A stretch of 64,000 nt of DNA. Origin: Desmospora profundinema (GTDB lineage Bacteria > Bacillota > Bacilli > Thermoactinomycetales > DSM-45169). Below the pieces are notes generated by a model, which searched no databases, was not told where the DNA came from, and saw only the letters and a list, made by a program, of their open reading frames with translations. The DNA lies in contig NZ_JAVDQG010000007.1 in assembly GCF_031454155.1 (NCBI RefSeq), positions 144,064 to 208,063 of the forward strand. The letters run 5' to 3'. Position numbers and translations under genes: made by a program. Shown piece after piece: positions 19,506-28,251 of this stretch (its first letter is position 1; each line of letters begins with the position of its first letter).

Positions 19506-20849
19506 ATGAGAGAATATATTGTCAAACTCACCCCTGTCCAACTGCTGGTTCTGATTTACTTCGTGGCCGTATCCATCTCCAGTTTCCTGTTATACCTGCC
19601 CGTTGCCCATAAGCCCGGTGTCGAAATCACCTATCTGGATGCTCTGTTCACCGCGGTCAGTGCCGTCAGTGTGACAGGATTGACGGTGGTCAGCACGGCG
19701 GATACCTTCAGCCCCACCGGTGTCGCCATGTTGATGGTGATGCTCCAGTTCGGCGGGATTGGCTTTATGACCCTCGGCACCTTCCTCTGGATGGCTACGG
19801 GCCAACGAATCGGAATCGCGCGGCGGCGGATGATCATGCTGGACCAGAATCAGACGAATTTATCCGGACTGGTTCGGCTGATGCGGGATATCTTGTTGAT
19901 CTCGCTGGCCATTGAGGTGATTGGAGCCCTGATCCTGGGCACTCATTTTTATCTTTTTTACGATTATGGGTGGAAAGCCTACTTGTACGGGGCTTTTAGT
20001 TCGTTATCCGCCTTCACCAATGCCGGGTTTGATATCTTCGGCAATTCCCTGGAGGGATTCGCTCGGGATTATTTTGTCCAAACCGTCAATCTGATCCTGA
20101 TTGTGGGAGGCGCCATCGGCTTTCCCGTCCTGGTGGAACTAAAAGAGTGGTTTACCACCCGAAAACAAAAACCGTTTCGGTTTTCCCTGTTCACCAAATT
20201 GACGGTATCGGTCTATTTCGCTTTATTTGCCCTGAGCATGGTCACTATCGCCTTGCTGGAGTTTAATCAGCATTACGCCGGCATGGCCTGGCATGAAGCC
20301 CTGTATTATACGCTGTTCAATTCCATCACCACGCGAAGCGCGGGGTTGGCCACCATGGATATGACCGATTATTCTACCCCCACTCAGTTGTTTCTCTCCT
20401 TTATGATGTTTATCGGTGCCAGCCCTTCCAGTGTGGGGGGCGGAATCCGTACCACCACATTTGCGGTGGTGGCCCTGGCCATCTTTTTCTATGCACGGGG
20501 GTACAACCATATCCGCATTTTTCGGCGGGAGTTGTTGACTGAAGATGTGAGAAAGGCTTCCATCGTGTTTGGCGTCGGTGTGATGATCGTCGCCACCGCC
20601 CTGATTGCGGTCGTGTGGGAGCAACCGGAACACGATTTGATGACGATTATCTTTGAAGTCTGTTCCGCGTTCGGAACAACCGGCCTCTCCATGGGGCTGA
20701 CCCCGGAGTTGACCACCCCCGGAAAACTGACGATTCTGCTGCTTATGTTTATCGGACGGATCGGGATTTTATCGCTCTTGTTCCTGATTCGCGAAGACCG
20801 CCCTCCAGCTGTTTATCACTATCCGCGGGAAAAGGTGATCATCGGGTAA
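19506..20849 (+). CDS. ktrB: Potassium uptake channel subunit, TrkH/KtrB family
   Basis: The 447-aa membrane protein has the four-fold M1-P-M2 design of the family. Its four selectivity-filter loops are VSVTGLT, FTNAGFD, TTRSAGL and FGTTGLS, each with the key Gly. It imports K+ (often Na+-coupled) and normally works with a cytoplasmic KtrA/KtrC nucleotide-binding ring; no such gene is adjacent, so the partner must be elsewhere, and KtrB versus KtrD cannot be decided. AAGGAG lies 13-14 nt upstream of the ATG. It is one of only two clear plus-strand genes in the window and ends at a bidirectional terminator. Confidence 0.92.
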   Translation: MREYIVKLTPVQLLVLIYFVAVSISSFLLYLPVAHKPGVEITYLDALFTAVSAVSVTGLTVVSTADTFSPTGVAMLMVMLQFGGIGFMTLGTFLWMATGQRIGIARRRMIMLDQNQTNLSGLVRLMRDILLISLAIEVIGALILGTHFYLFYDYGWKAYLYGAFSSLSAFTNAGFDIFGNSLEGFARDYFVQTVNLILIVGGAIGFPVLVELKEWFTTRKQKPFRFSLFTKLTVSVYFALFALSMVTIALLEFNQHYAGMAWHEALYYTLFNSITTRSAGLATMDMTDYSTPTQLFLSFMMFIGASPSSVGGGIRTTTFAVVALAIFFYARGYNHIRIFRRELLTEDVRKASIVFGVGVMIVATALIAVVWEQPEHDLMTIIFEVCSAFGTTGLSMGLTPELTTPGKLTILLLMFIGRIGILSLLFLIREDRPPAVYHYPREKVIIG

Positions 20850-20863
20850 CCGCTTTCTGCCGT

Positions 20864-20908
20864 CAAAAAGGGAGCCCTTCCTCCATCGGAAGGGCTCCCT
20901 TTCTTCTC
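20864..20908. terminator. Bidirectional terminator between ktrB and divIC
   Basis: AAAGGGAGCCCTTCC, loop TCCATC, GGAAGGGCTCCCTTT with A and T tracts on the two sides; it serves the convergent genes. Confidence 0.9.
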
Positions 20909-20911
20909 TTA

Positions 20912-21313
20912 TCAATCTAGATCTAACTCTACCACTTCTTCTCCCGGCAAAGCATACCCCATCTTGCGGGCCAGCTCCATCAGGTACTCCTCATCCTTCA
21001 GCCTCCGCAATTCCTCCTGCAGCTCCTTTTGTTCCGCCCTCAGGGATTCAACCCGTTCCTTACTTTGCGCCAACACGGTTTTCCGTTCGTGAATCTCCAG
21101 GGACTGCGTGATCAGTTCCGATCCGCTCCAAACGAAAAACGTCAACATGGCGATGAGCCAAATCCAACGTCGACGGCGTACATTTCGAGGCAGGCGGCGG
21201 CGGGCAGCGGACTTTCGACCCTCATTCGATGGCCGGGAAGAACGGAAGGACACAACGTTGCCGCTATCTCGATCCACCATTGCCATCATCCTTACATTTA
21301 TCTTTTTATCCAT
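20912..21313 (-). CDS. divIC: Cell division protein DivIC (FtsB family)
   Basis: The 133-aa protein has an Arg-rich cytoplasmic N-terminus, one membrane segment (WIWLIAMLTFFVWSG, about 50-64) and an external coiled coil (RVESLRAEQKELQEELRRL), then a short acidic C-terminus. It works with DivIB and FtsL in the divisome. The start at 21313 has GGGGAG 7 nt upstream. It follows yabQ directly (the genes nearly touch). yabR, normally next to it, is absent. Confidence 0.92.
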   Translation of the reverse strand: MDKKINVRMMAMVDRDSGNVVSFRSSRPSNEGRKSAARRRLPRNVRRRRWIWLIAMLTFFVWSGSELITQSLEIHERKTVLAQSKERVESLRAEQKELQEELRRLKDEEYLMELARKMGYALPGEEVVELDLD

Positions 21314-21317
21314 ACCG

Positions 21318-21902
21318 TCACTCCCCGTCATTCCGCTGACCGGGGAACCAACGGCGCAACCAGTCTATCCACCTGCGAAAGCGGCGGATGACCGGCCGGG
21401 CCCCCTGGACCAACCCCTCCCGGAGAGGTTGAAGCCACCGGAACACCGGGGAAAGGATCCACAGGGGGAAACGCAAAGCGGCCCACAGCAACTGAACCAA
21501 CCCGATGAACACTCGATAAAGCAACATCCACAAGGCAGCCAAGGGTAACCACAAACAGACGTACAATATTCGGAGGACCCACCGGCACAAAGTTTCCACC
21601 CCTGCGAGTAAAGCGCGAAGTACACGGGTGGCCAGTCTGCTAAACCAGATATGGTAGGTAAACCAACCCGCCGCAATCGCGACCAGCACGGGTAAGCGAA
21701 GCTCTCCCCAGTTGCTCCAGAACAAGAGCCCGAACACCATGCCCGCCGCTACCGTCCAGTAGAGGAGATCGACAAAGGAAACGACCCATCCCCTCATGTG
21801 GAAGCGGGTTTTTAACACGCGATACAGGTCCAACATCAACCCCATCAGACAGCCGGAGCTGAGCATCAAGCCCATGGTCACCCATTGGGTATACAGTGTC
21901 AC
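21318..21902 (-). CDS. yabQ: Spore cortex biosynthesis protein YabQ
   Basis: Membrane protein needed for cortex formation in B. subtilis, made in the mother cell. The 194-aa protein has an N-terminal group of hydrophobic segments (about 5-27, 40-65, 70-90 and 105-130) with the family pattern LMLDLYRVLKTRF, followed by an Arg/Trp-rich C-terminus. Its ATG overlaps the yabP stop by 4 nt. Confidence 0.9.
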   Translation of the reverse strand: MTLYTQWVTMGLMLSSGCLMGLMLDLYRVLKTRFHMRGWVVSFVDLLYWTVAAGMVFGLLFWSNWGELRLPVLVAIAAGWFTYHIWFSRLATRVLRALLAGVETLCRWVLRILYVCLWLPLAALWMLLYRVFIGLVQLLWAALRFPLWILSPVFRWLQPLREGLVQGARPVIRRFRRWIDWLRRWFPGQRNDGE

Positions 21903-22195
21903 CGGAACAACCTGCCCAGAAAGCTTTTCGCCTTCTCACCCCGGGTAGAGCCGTCATCCAGATAGCTCATTTCGTAAAACTCACCCTGGATGGCGACACG
22001 TCCTTCTTCCAGGTTGAGATTTTTAATGTGCAGATTGTTTCCCCGGATTCCCAGATAACCGCATTCGGTATGCAACAGGAACTCTTCGCTGTCAAAGCTT
22101 TCTACGCCCACCACTCCGGTGACATCCAGCGTATTGCGGCCCACCATCACTACTTGGTGGTTCTCTTTCCCTTGAAGATAGGCTTCCTCCATCAT
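21899..22195 (-). CDS. yabP: Sporulation protein YabP
   Basis: The 98-aa protein is the YabP/YqfC-type spore protein. RNTLDVTGVVGVESFDSEEF and the C-terminal GEFYEMSYLD match the family pattern. In B. subtilis yabP and yabQ form a mother-cell operon. The ATG at 22195 is chosen because AAGGGGG lies 9 nt upstream; an ATG at 22201 would put it only 3 nt away. A repeat copy lies just upstream. Confidence 0.88.
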   Translation of the reverse strand: MMEEAYLQGKENHQVVMVGRNTLDVTGVVGVESFDSEEFLLHTECGYLGIRGNNLHIKNLNLEEGRVAIQGEFYEMSYLDDGSTRGEKAKSFLGRLFR

Positions 22196-22264
22196 GGACA
22201 TGTACCCCCTTTCGGTACATGATATGATGGAGGACAAGGTTTAGAACCGGGCCAGGGTCTCTAG

Positions 22265-22420
22265 GGCCTGCCTGATAAATCCGAACCAGTGAGTGTCCGG
22301 TCCGGTATGGTCGTCTCCGATCTCTTGCAAACAAGCGCATAGCGCGGAACGAAAGTGATCCAGGCGAGACTTGTGCTCTTTAAGTGCAAAGGATCTTCAC
22401 CAACTACACCGACCCTCCCT
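22265..22420 (+). repeat. Dispersed hairpin repeat, copy 4 (inner module shortened)
   Basis: CTAG (22261-22264) is followed by GGCCTGCCTG, which matches the right end of copy 6 read in reverse. The left stem (22299-22313, GGTCCGGTATGGTCG) pairs imperfectly with 22394-22410. The inner module (22335-22388) has lost about 7 bp. The right end stops next to the rqcP stop codon, so the element is cut short there. Confidence 0.7.
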
Positions 22421-22422
22421 CA

Positions 22423-22698
22423 TCAGCCGCTCCCTTCTGTCCGTTCCATCGGGATGGTCTCCAGCAATTCATATAACTCGCCCGCTTCGGATTTGCGGGT
22501 CGTCTCCTTGAGGGAAGTCACCCGCACCCGCAGGGATTGATTACCAAAACGGATCCGCAATTCATCCCCTACAGAAACGGTGGTTCCCGCTTTGGCGGCA
22601 CGACCGTTGACCTCCACCCGACCTTGATCGCATACTTCTTTGGCCAAGGTGCGCCGTTTAACCAAACGGGAAGCCTTTAAAAACTTATCCAGGCGCAT
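22423..22698 (-). CDS. rqcP: RqcP, S4-domain ribosome quality-control factor (YabO)
   Basis: The 91-aa S4 RNA-binding protein works with RqcH to add C-terminal alanine tails to stalled nascent chains on 50S subunits. MRLDKFLKASRLVKRRTLAK is the S4 start, with GRVEVNGRAAKAG as the second half of the domain. The usual length is 86-90 aa. It lies 2 nt after hbs and is divided from yabP by repeat copy 4. Confidence 0.92.
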   Translation of the reverse strand: MRLDKFLKASRLVKRRTLAKEVCDQGRVEVNGRAAKAGTTVSVGDELRIRFGNQSLRVRVTSLKETTRKSEAGELYELLETIPMERTEGSG

Positions 22699-22700
22699 CC

Positions 22701-22973
22701 TTATTTAACCGCGTCTTTGAGGCGGCTGCCCGCTTTAAAGGCCGGGATGGTGGATTCCGGAATGGTGATGGTGTCCCCCGTCTGAGGATTGCGCCCGTTG
22801 CGGCTGGAGCGTTTGCGGGTTTCAAAGGTGCCGAAGCCGATGAGCTGCACTTTTTCACCGGAGCCGAGTGCGTCGGTTACTTCATTCATAAAACCATTCA
22901 ATACAGATTCCACGTCTTTTTTGGTCATGCCGCTTTTTTCGGAAATGCGTGTCACCAATTCATTTTTGTTCAT
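22701..22973 (-). CDS. hbs: DNA-binding protein HU
   Basis: Histone-like nucleoid protein of exactly 90 aa. MNKNELVTRISEKSG, the arm region with RKRSSRNGRNPQTGDTI and the C-terminal PAFKAGSRLKDAV are typical. The frame continues upstream for 150 codons, but ATG 22973 with AAGGAGG about 13 nt upstream is the real start. It sits between yabN/mazG and rqcP. Confidence 0.97.
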   Translation of the reverse strand: MNKNELVTRISEKSGMTKKDVESVLNGFMNEVTDALGSGEKVQLIGFGTFETRKRSSRNGRNPQTGDTITIPESTIPAFKAGSRLKDAVK

Positions 22974-23076
22974 GGTGATTGAACACCCTCCTTTTGGTCG
23001 TGTGGGATATACCTTTCTGGGCCAAACGAAAAATTCCTTCCTTTTTCCCCAAACGATTCCGTCCGGGCAAATGGGT

Positions 23077-24540
23077 TCACCGGGCTTCCTCTGTTTTGGC
23101 CTGTTCCCACCAAGCATCCATCTCTTCCAGTGTACAGTCCTTGAGCTGACGTCCCGCTCGGCGGGATTCTTCCTCCAGCCGGCGGAACCGGCGTTCAAAT
23201 TTACGACAAGCGGCAAGCAGAGCAAGTTCTGGATCCCGATCCGTAAACCGGGCCAACGCCACCACCGTAAACAAAAGATCACCCAACTCTTCTTCCCGAT
23301 GGTCGGCAGTTGCCGCTTCCAGCTCGTCCAACTCTTCTTCCACCTTTGCCCGCACTCCGGCGAGATCCGGCCAATCAAAACCGACTTTGGCCGCTTTTTT
23401 CTGCAATTTAAAGGCCCGGGCAAGAGCAGGGAATGTGGAGGGGATGTCGGCGAGGATGGAGTCCGCCTCCGGAAGTCCCGCCCGCTCCTCCCGTTTGATC
23501 TCTTCCCATTTTTGCTTCACTTCAGTCGCATTTTTTGCTTTTGCATCACCAAAAACATGGGGATGGCGCCGAATCAGCTTGTCAGCCAGGTTCACGATCA
23601 CATCCCGGATATCAAATGTTCCTTCCTCCCGTGCAATCTGCGAATGCAGGAGTACCTGCAACAACACATCCCCCAGTTCGTCCGCCATGGCATCGGGATC
23701 CTCTTTTTCCACGGCTTCCAGAAATTCATAGGATTCCTCCAACAGATAAGGACGAAGGCTCTCATGTGTCTGTTTACGATCCCAGGGACAGCCGTCGGGA
23801 GCGCGCAGGCGAGCGACAATTTCCTCCAAGTAAGAGAAGCGGCGACGACGGGCAGCCTCCGACTGAAGCGGCGGAACATGGATCGTGGTCAGGTTGCCAA
23901 ACCGATTCGTTCGATCCAGTTCCCAGAGTGGGATCGTCTCCACCCGCTCCATATCAGGCACCCCCGCTGCCTCCAACACCTGGACGGGATGCTCATCGGG
24001 AAAAACCTCCATCAGCGTGAGTTTTACCTCGGAAGCGACCATGCGGTCGTATACTTGGGCGATAAAAAGGTGCTGCTCCGGATCCACCCGGTCGGCCGTT
24101 AATCCTGTTCCGTCCAACAGTTGGAACCCTTCCAACGGATCGATTCCGACCGCGGTGAAAGCGGGATCCAAAAAGCTCCCTCCGCCTTTTATTTCCACTG
24201 TCACTCCTTCCTGCCTTCCCTTATCCAGCAACTGACGCACCGTTGCTTCCGCCACCATCGGATGGCCGGGAACGGCGTACACCACCTCTGCCCCCCTTTG
24301 GGCCTCGTCCAGCAAGGTGCGCACGATCCGGCGGTATACCGCCGGAAAGTCCGACTCTTCCTTATAGACAAAGTCAAACGGCTGGGCTTTCATCCCTTCT
24401 GCTTGCAGCCAGGTCACACCGGGATGCTCCCCGGTTCTGAGCCATACCCGCTGACCGGAGGTAAGCAGACGGACCGTTCCCAGGGGCAGGTTGTCCACGT
24501 CCCCCGCACCTAACCCCACAACGATAATCTTACCCGGCAT
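23077..24540 (-). CDS. yabN: MazG-type nucleotide pyrophosphohydrolase fused to a TP-methylase domain (YabN)
   Basis: The 487-aa protein has an N-terminal tetrapyrrole-methylase-like domain (IIVVGLGAGDVDNLPLG, YAVPGHPMVAE) and a C-terminal MazG domain with CPWDRKQTHESLRPYLLEE and two EELGD/ADELGD metal-binding motifs. MazG hydrolyses NTPs to NMPs; the methylase-like half has no proven role. The start at 24540 has GGGGAGGAG just upstream and overlaps the flippase gene by 11 nt. The order yabM-yabN-hbs-rqcP differs from B. subtilis by having hbs here. Confidence 0.93.
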   Translation of the reverse strand: MPGKIIVVGLGAGDVDNLPLGTVRLLTSGQRVWLRTGEHPGVTWLQAEGMKAQPFDFVYKEESDFPAVYRRIVRTLLDEAQRGAEVVYAVPGHPMVAEATVRQLLDKGRQEGVTVEIKGGGSFLDPAFTAVGIDPLEGFQLLDGTGLTADRVDPEQHLFIAQVYDRMVASEVKLTLMEVFPDEHPVQVLEAAGVPDMERVETIPLWELDRTNRFGNLTTIHVPPLQSEAARRRRFSYLEEIVARLRAPDGCPWDRKQTHESLRPYLLEESYEFLEAVEKEDPDAMADELGDVLLQVLLHSQIAREEGTFDIRDVIVNLADKLIRRHPHVFGDAKAKNATEVKQKWEEIKREERAGLPEADSILADIPSTFPALARAFKLQKKAAKVGFDWPDLAGVRAKVEEELDELEAATADHREEELGDLLFTVVALARFTDRDPELALLAACRKFERRFRRLEEESRRAGRQLKDCTLEEMDAWWEQAKTEEAR

Positions 24541-26188
24541 CGCGACTCCTCCCCTTCCGATTCCAACCATATTGATCCAAGAGTCCTGCCAGTCTCGCAC
24601 CGATCTTCGGAATCCGCTCCAATTCCCGATGTTCCATCACACCCAGCATGAGTGCAGCGGCCCCGTACACCATTGCACCGGCGGTTACGCCGGACAGAGA
24701 AGCGACAGTCATGGCGAGACGGGCCGATTCCCACTCCGCTGTCAAACCCATCGCTCCTTTCATGGTACCGACTACCGCTGCCACCATCAATCCCGTTGCA
24801 ACAGCCATGGCGAAGCCTGTTCGCCTAAGGTGAAAGAGGTTCCCCATTTTTCCACGCAGAGCGATCAGATTGAGCGTGGTCGCCACCGCATAACCGATGA
24901 CGGTGGCGAGAGCGGCCCCGCGAATATCCCACAGGGGGATGAACAGCAGGTTAAGCCCCAGCTTCACTCCCACCCCGATCAACAGATTGCGGGCCGGCAA
25001 CCCTACTTCTCCCACCCCCTGTAAAATGCCGGAAGAGGTCATGCCCAGGGTGGAAAACAGGGCCGTAAACGCCAGGATCGCCAAGGCGGCGGTACCGGCG
25101 TCATCTTTATACAACATGACGTTGGTGGGACCGGCCACCACCGCCAACCCCACTGACGCCGGCAGACCCATCAAGAGGGTAAGGCGCAGAGCCAACGAGG
25201 AACGTTCCCGCACCTTTCTCTCCTCCCCCCGGATCCGGGCTTCCGCCACCGCCGGGACGATGGAGAGGGATAGGGCCGTGGCAAAAAAAGAAGCAAACTG
25301 GATCAAGGGCTGTCCGCGATCATACACCCCTTTCCCTTCAATCGCTGCCGCCGTGGCGAATCCGGCCCACTCCAACAGATTGGCCACCGTAAAGGAGTCC
25401 ACCAGTGAAAACAGCGGCAATACCAATGCTCCGATGGAGATGGGAATCGACAGCGCCATCAGGGTTTTAAAGATGGACCAAGCGGATTCCTCTTTTTGCG
25501 GGGATAACGATGCCGGTTTTTCTGCCGCCTGCTCTTTTTCCAATCGCCGGTTGCGGCCCCAGTAGATCAGAAGCAGCATCAGGCCTGCAACGGCACCGGT
25601 GAAGGCGCCAAACACTGCACCGGCACCGGCATACACCACCCCTGCTCCCGTGGACATAAACCACCAGGACAACAGCAGAATGGTGGTTACCCGCACACTC
25701 TGTTCCGCCACTTGGGAAGCCGCTGTGGGAGTCATGTTCTGATGCCCTTGGAAGTATCCCCGGATCACCGACATCAACGGCACGATTAAAAGCGCAAAGG
25801 AAACAGCCTGAATCGGCAGGGTCAACAGCTCTCGGCTCCCCATCCAACCGGCAATCACAGGGGCACTCATAAACAACAACAGAAAAAAGAAAAGACCCGT
25901 CACACTCAGTGCCGTCGCCGTCACTCGAAAAATACGTTGGGCTCCGACGACATCCCCCCGGGCAAGCCTTTCCGATACCAACTTGGAAATGGCGATGGGA
26001 AATCCCGCTGTCGCCAGGATCAATAAGGTACTGTACAGGGGGTAAACCTGCTGGTAGACGAACATCCCCTCGTTTCCAGTGATGTTCTGATAAGGAACGC
26101 GATAGACCGCTCCCAGCAGCTTGGTGAACAGGGCCGCCACCCCCAGGATGGCGGCTCCCTTCATAAAGGATTGCTTCCCCCGTGTCAT
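24530..26188 (-). CDS. yabM: MOP-superfamily flippase, SpoVB/YabM type
   Basis: The 552-aa membrane protein has about 14 hydrophobic segments. KGAAILGVAALFTKLLGAVYRVPYQNITG at the N-terminus (two stretches) and GYFQGHQNMTPTAASQVAEQ are signatures of the SpoVB/MurJ-like polysaccharide exporters. It probably flips a lipid-linked cell-wall or cortex precursor. The start is set by AAAGGAG 6 nt upstream of ATG 26188. It is preceded by a terminator and a GC-rich hairpin-dense leader. Confidence 0.9.
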   Translation of the reverse strand: MTRGKQSFMKGAAILGVAALFTKLLGAVYRVPYQNITGNEGMFVYQQVYPLYSTLLILATAGFPIAISKLVSERLARGDVVGAQRIFRVTATALSVTGLFFFLLLFMSAPVIAGWMGSRELLTLPIQAVSFALLIVPLMSVIRGYFQGHQNMTPTAASQVAEQSVRVTTILLLSWWFMSTGAGVVYAGAGAVFGAFTGAVAGLMLLLIYWGRNRRLEKEQAAEKPASLSPQKEESAWSIFKTLMALSIPISIGALVLPLFSLVDSFTVANLLEWAGFATAAAIEGKGVYDRGQPLIQFASFFATALSLSIVPAVAEARIRGEERKVRERSSLALRLTLLMGLPASVGLAVVAGPTNVMLYKDDAGTAALAILAFTALFSTLGMTSSGILQGVGEVGLPARNLLIGVGVKLGLNLLFIPLWDIRGAALATVIGYAVATTLNLIALRGKMGNLFHLRRTGFAMAVATGLMVAAVVGTMKGAMGLTAEWESARLAMTVASLSGVTAGAMVYGAAALMLGVMEHRELERIPKIGARLAGLLDQYGWNRKGRSRDAG

Positions 26189-26500
26189 CTGATTCTCCTT
26201 TCTTAAGCCCACTTCAGTATACACTTACGGCCCACCTTCACCAATAGAAAAAGCAGGCCTTGGCCTGCCCAGGTTCATGACAAGTGGGCCCGGGGCCCGA
26301 TCTTCTCTCTTCGCGCCTCTTTCCCTTTCAAGATAAAGGGCAGTCCGCTCCGTCTCCTCCGGATCCATCCAGCGGCCACAAGAAGAAAGGTGGCCGCTAA
26401 ATGGTCGGGTCCTGCGAAGACTCCGCTGGCCAGTCGGTGAAAGGCGCTACACCGTTAAATCCTCAGCCAGCCATGGCCTGCCCGTTTGCTGATTGATCGC
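26189..26500 (-). other. Hairpin-dense gap between spoVT and yabM
   Basis: No gene. On the minus strand a run of stems is visible: CGGTG...CACCG (about 26431-26450), AGCGGCCAC...GTGGCCGCT (about 26371-26400), CCCTTT...AAAGGG, and a terminator at 26247-26269. A larger pairing of TGGCTGG with CTGGCCA would enclose the first stem. It may be a regulatory leader or small RNA; no known RNA family was recognised. Confidence 0.4.
26247..26269 (-). terminator. Terminator downstream of spoVT / upstream of yabM
   Basis: GGCAGGCC, AA, GGCCTGC followed by TTTTTC on the minus strand, 232 nt after spoVT and about 60 nt before yabM. Either it ends the spoVT transcript or it is an attenuator for yabM. Confidence 0.75.
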
Positions 26501-27043
26501 TCACTGTTCCATCTGTTTTCCTAAAAACCCAGCCGCCGTGCTCGCCACTTTTATCTCCAAATCCCCCATTTTGGTCCCCTCTTTTTTGGAAAGGAGAATG
26601 ACAGCACCAATCGGGTCCCCACCTGCGTTGATGGGAACAATAATGTATGATTCGTAGGCTTCCGACAAGTCCCGAATCAGTTCCGCACGACCGGGATTCG
26701 TTTCGATATGGGGTTTTCGTTGATCCATGCATGTCTCCACAATGGATCCGATGGGCTTATCCAGATACTCCTTTTTGGATGCCCCGGCCACAGCAATCAC
26801 CGTGTCCCGGTCACAAATCAATGTGACATGATACAAGCTCTCATATAACGACTCCGCATATTCCTTGGCGAAATCACCCAATTCCCCGATAGGAGAGTAT
26901 TTTTTAAGGATGACTTCCCCGTCACGGTCAACAAATATTTCCAAAGGATCTCCTTCCCGGATGCGGAGCGTCCGGCGGATCTCCTTGGGGATGACAACCC
27001 GCCCCAGATCGTCAATGCGACGAACGATGCCCGTTGCTTTCAT
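26501..27043 (-). CDS. spoVT: Stage V sporulation protein T
   Basis: Forespore transcription factor modulating sigma-G genes. The 180-aa protein has an N-terminal AbrB-like swapped-hairpin domain ([20 protein letters not shown], then EIRRTLRIREGDPLEIFVD) and a C-terminal GAF-like domain (YESYIIVPINAGGDPIGAV). It is longer than AbrB, which is at 53374 in this window. It is downstream of prsA and upstream of yabM. Confidence 0.96.
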   Translation of the reverse strand: MKATGIVRRIDDLGRVVIPKEIRRTLRIREGDPLEIFVDRDGEVILKKYSPIGELGDFAKEYAESLYESLYHVTLICDRDTVIAVAGASKKEYLDKPIGSIVETCMDQRKPHIETNPGRAELIRDLSEAYESYIIVPINAGGDPIGAVILLSKKEGTKMGDLEIKVASTAAGFLGKQMEQ

Positions 27044-27166
27044 GGATGTTGTGCCTCGCTTTCGTGGATGATGGGTTTCGGATCAGGCCGAAATCCTTGG
27101 CTCTCAATGGTCACGGCCATAGTATTCATCCGCTTCCAGCGATTTATGCGAAGCACCAAATCTCGA

Positions 27167-27196
27167 GAAAAAAGACAGAGCATGGGATGCTCTGTC
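27167..27196 (-). terminator. Terminator after prsA
   Basis: AGACAGAGCAT, CC, ATGCTCTGTCT and then six T on the minus strand. Confidence 0.9.
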
Positions 27197-27207
27197 TCTT
27201 CAATCCA

Positions 27208-28251
27208 TTATTCTTTATCCTTTTCATCGTCTTTTTGATCCTTGTCCTGCTTTTCGGCACCCGGAATCTCCAGTTTGGTCAGCTTCACTTCCTCATCGAT
27301 AAAGGTCTGGAAGCTTTCCCGTACTTTCGTACCCTTGATCTCCTCTTTCACTTCATCAAAAGGCAGTTTTTCCCGTTTGTTGACCCGGATCACATGGTAG
27401 CCGTAGTCGGTCTTGACGGGATCCCCGATCTCCTTGAGCGGTTGCTTTAAGGCAGCCTCGGAAAATTCAGGAACCCACTGGTCGGGCGTTCCTTCATATT
27501 TTCCGGAATTGTCCTTGGAACCGGGATCATCGGAATATTTCTCTGCGATTTCTTTCCACTTGCCGCCGTCTTCAAGTTTCTTCTTCACTTCTTCGGCCCG
27601 CTTCTTGGCTTCCTTGTCGGACCGTTCCTTCCCTTCCTCATCCTCCTGGGTGGAGATGAGAACATGATTTAAGTCGATATTGAGGTATGCGTCAGATTCC
27701 TCGTATTCCTTCTTTAAATCCTTTTCCTTCACCTGGCTCTCCAGGTACTCGGTGACCTTGTTGTTTTGAATCAAGAAGTTGCGCAGGTCGTCCTTGGTGA
27801 TCCCGCTGTCTTTTAAAATCTTGTCGGGATCTTGCTTTTCCTGACCTTCCTGCTCCGGCTGTTCCTTCACCGATTTTTCAAATTGCTTAATCGCTTCATC
27901 GGCTTCCTTCTCATGTTTTTTGTTATCCTTCACCTTATTCGAGATCTCTTTTTCCGCGATGTGTTGCTTCACCAGTTCCTCTTTGGCTTCAGGGCTCTGG
28001 GCCATCATGGCCAGTTGCGGCTGGAAGAAAACCATCAGGTTGATATATCGGTTTAACTCCCCTTCCGTCACTTTGCCCCCCTCATATTCTGCTACCACTT
28101 TCTTGCTGTCCGTGGGAAGAGGCTCCCCTTGTCCCGTCGGATTTTCCGAATCATCGGCCCCTTCCTCGCCGGAGCCGCAGCCTGCGAGTAAGAGGGAGAC
28201 TGCCAACAGCACGCTTAATGACGTTAGGAGGCTTTTTTTAAGTCGCTGCAT
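27208..28251 (-). CDS. prsA: Foldase lipoprotein PrsA (peptidyl-prolyl isomerase, parvulin type)
   Basis: The 347-aa lipoprotein has a lipobox LLAGC with Cys25, a Lys/Glu-rich SurA-like N-domain (about 40-190) and a parvulin PPIase domain (LNHVLISTQEDEEGKE through GYHVIRVNKREK). Anchored outside the membrane, it helps secreted proteins fold. A very charged tail ends the protein. ATG 28251 has AAAGGAG about 9 nt upstream and overlaps the 3' end of mfd by 14 nt, so expression is coupled to mfd. In B. subtilis the related yacD lies elsewhere in the cluster, beside hslO. Confidence 0.92.
   Translation of the reverse strand: MQRLKKSLLTSLSVLLAVSLLLAGCGSGEEGADDSENPTGQGEPLPTDSKKVVAEYEGGKVTEGELNRYINLMVFFQPQLAMMAQSPEAKEELVKQHIAEKEISNKVKDNKKHEKEADEAIKQFEKSVKEQPEQEGQEKQDPDKILKDSGITKDDLRNFLIQNNKVTEYLESQVKEKDLKKEYEESDAYLNIDLNHVLISTQEDEEGKERSDKEAKKRAEEVKKKLEDGGKWKEIAEKYSDDPGSKDNSGKYEGTPDQWVPEFSEAALKQPLKEIGDPVKTDYGYHVIRVNKREKLPFDEVKEEIKGTKVRESFQTFIDEEVKLTKLEIPGAEKQDKDQKDDEKDKE

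Noticed and set aside
22974..23423. Upstream extension of the hbs frame (240 aa)
   Set aside because: HU is 90 aa with a good start at 22973; the extra 150 codons overlap yabN and have no similarity.
27044..27166. Sigma-G promoter for spoVT
   Set aside because: GAATA and CATTGAG have roughly the right spacing, but the -10 box does not fit CATnhTA; too weak to call.
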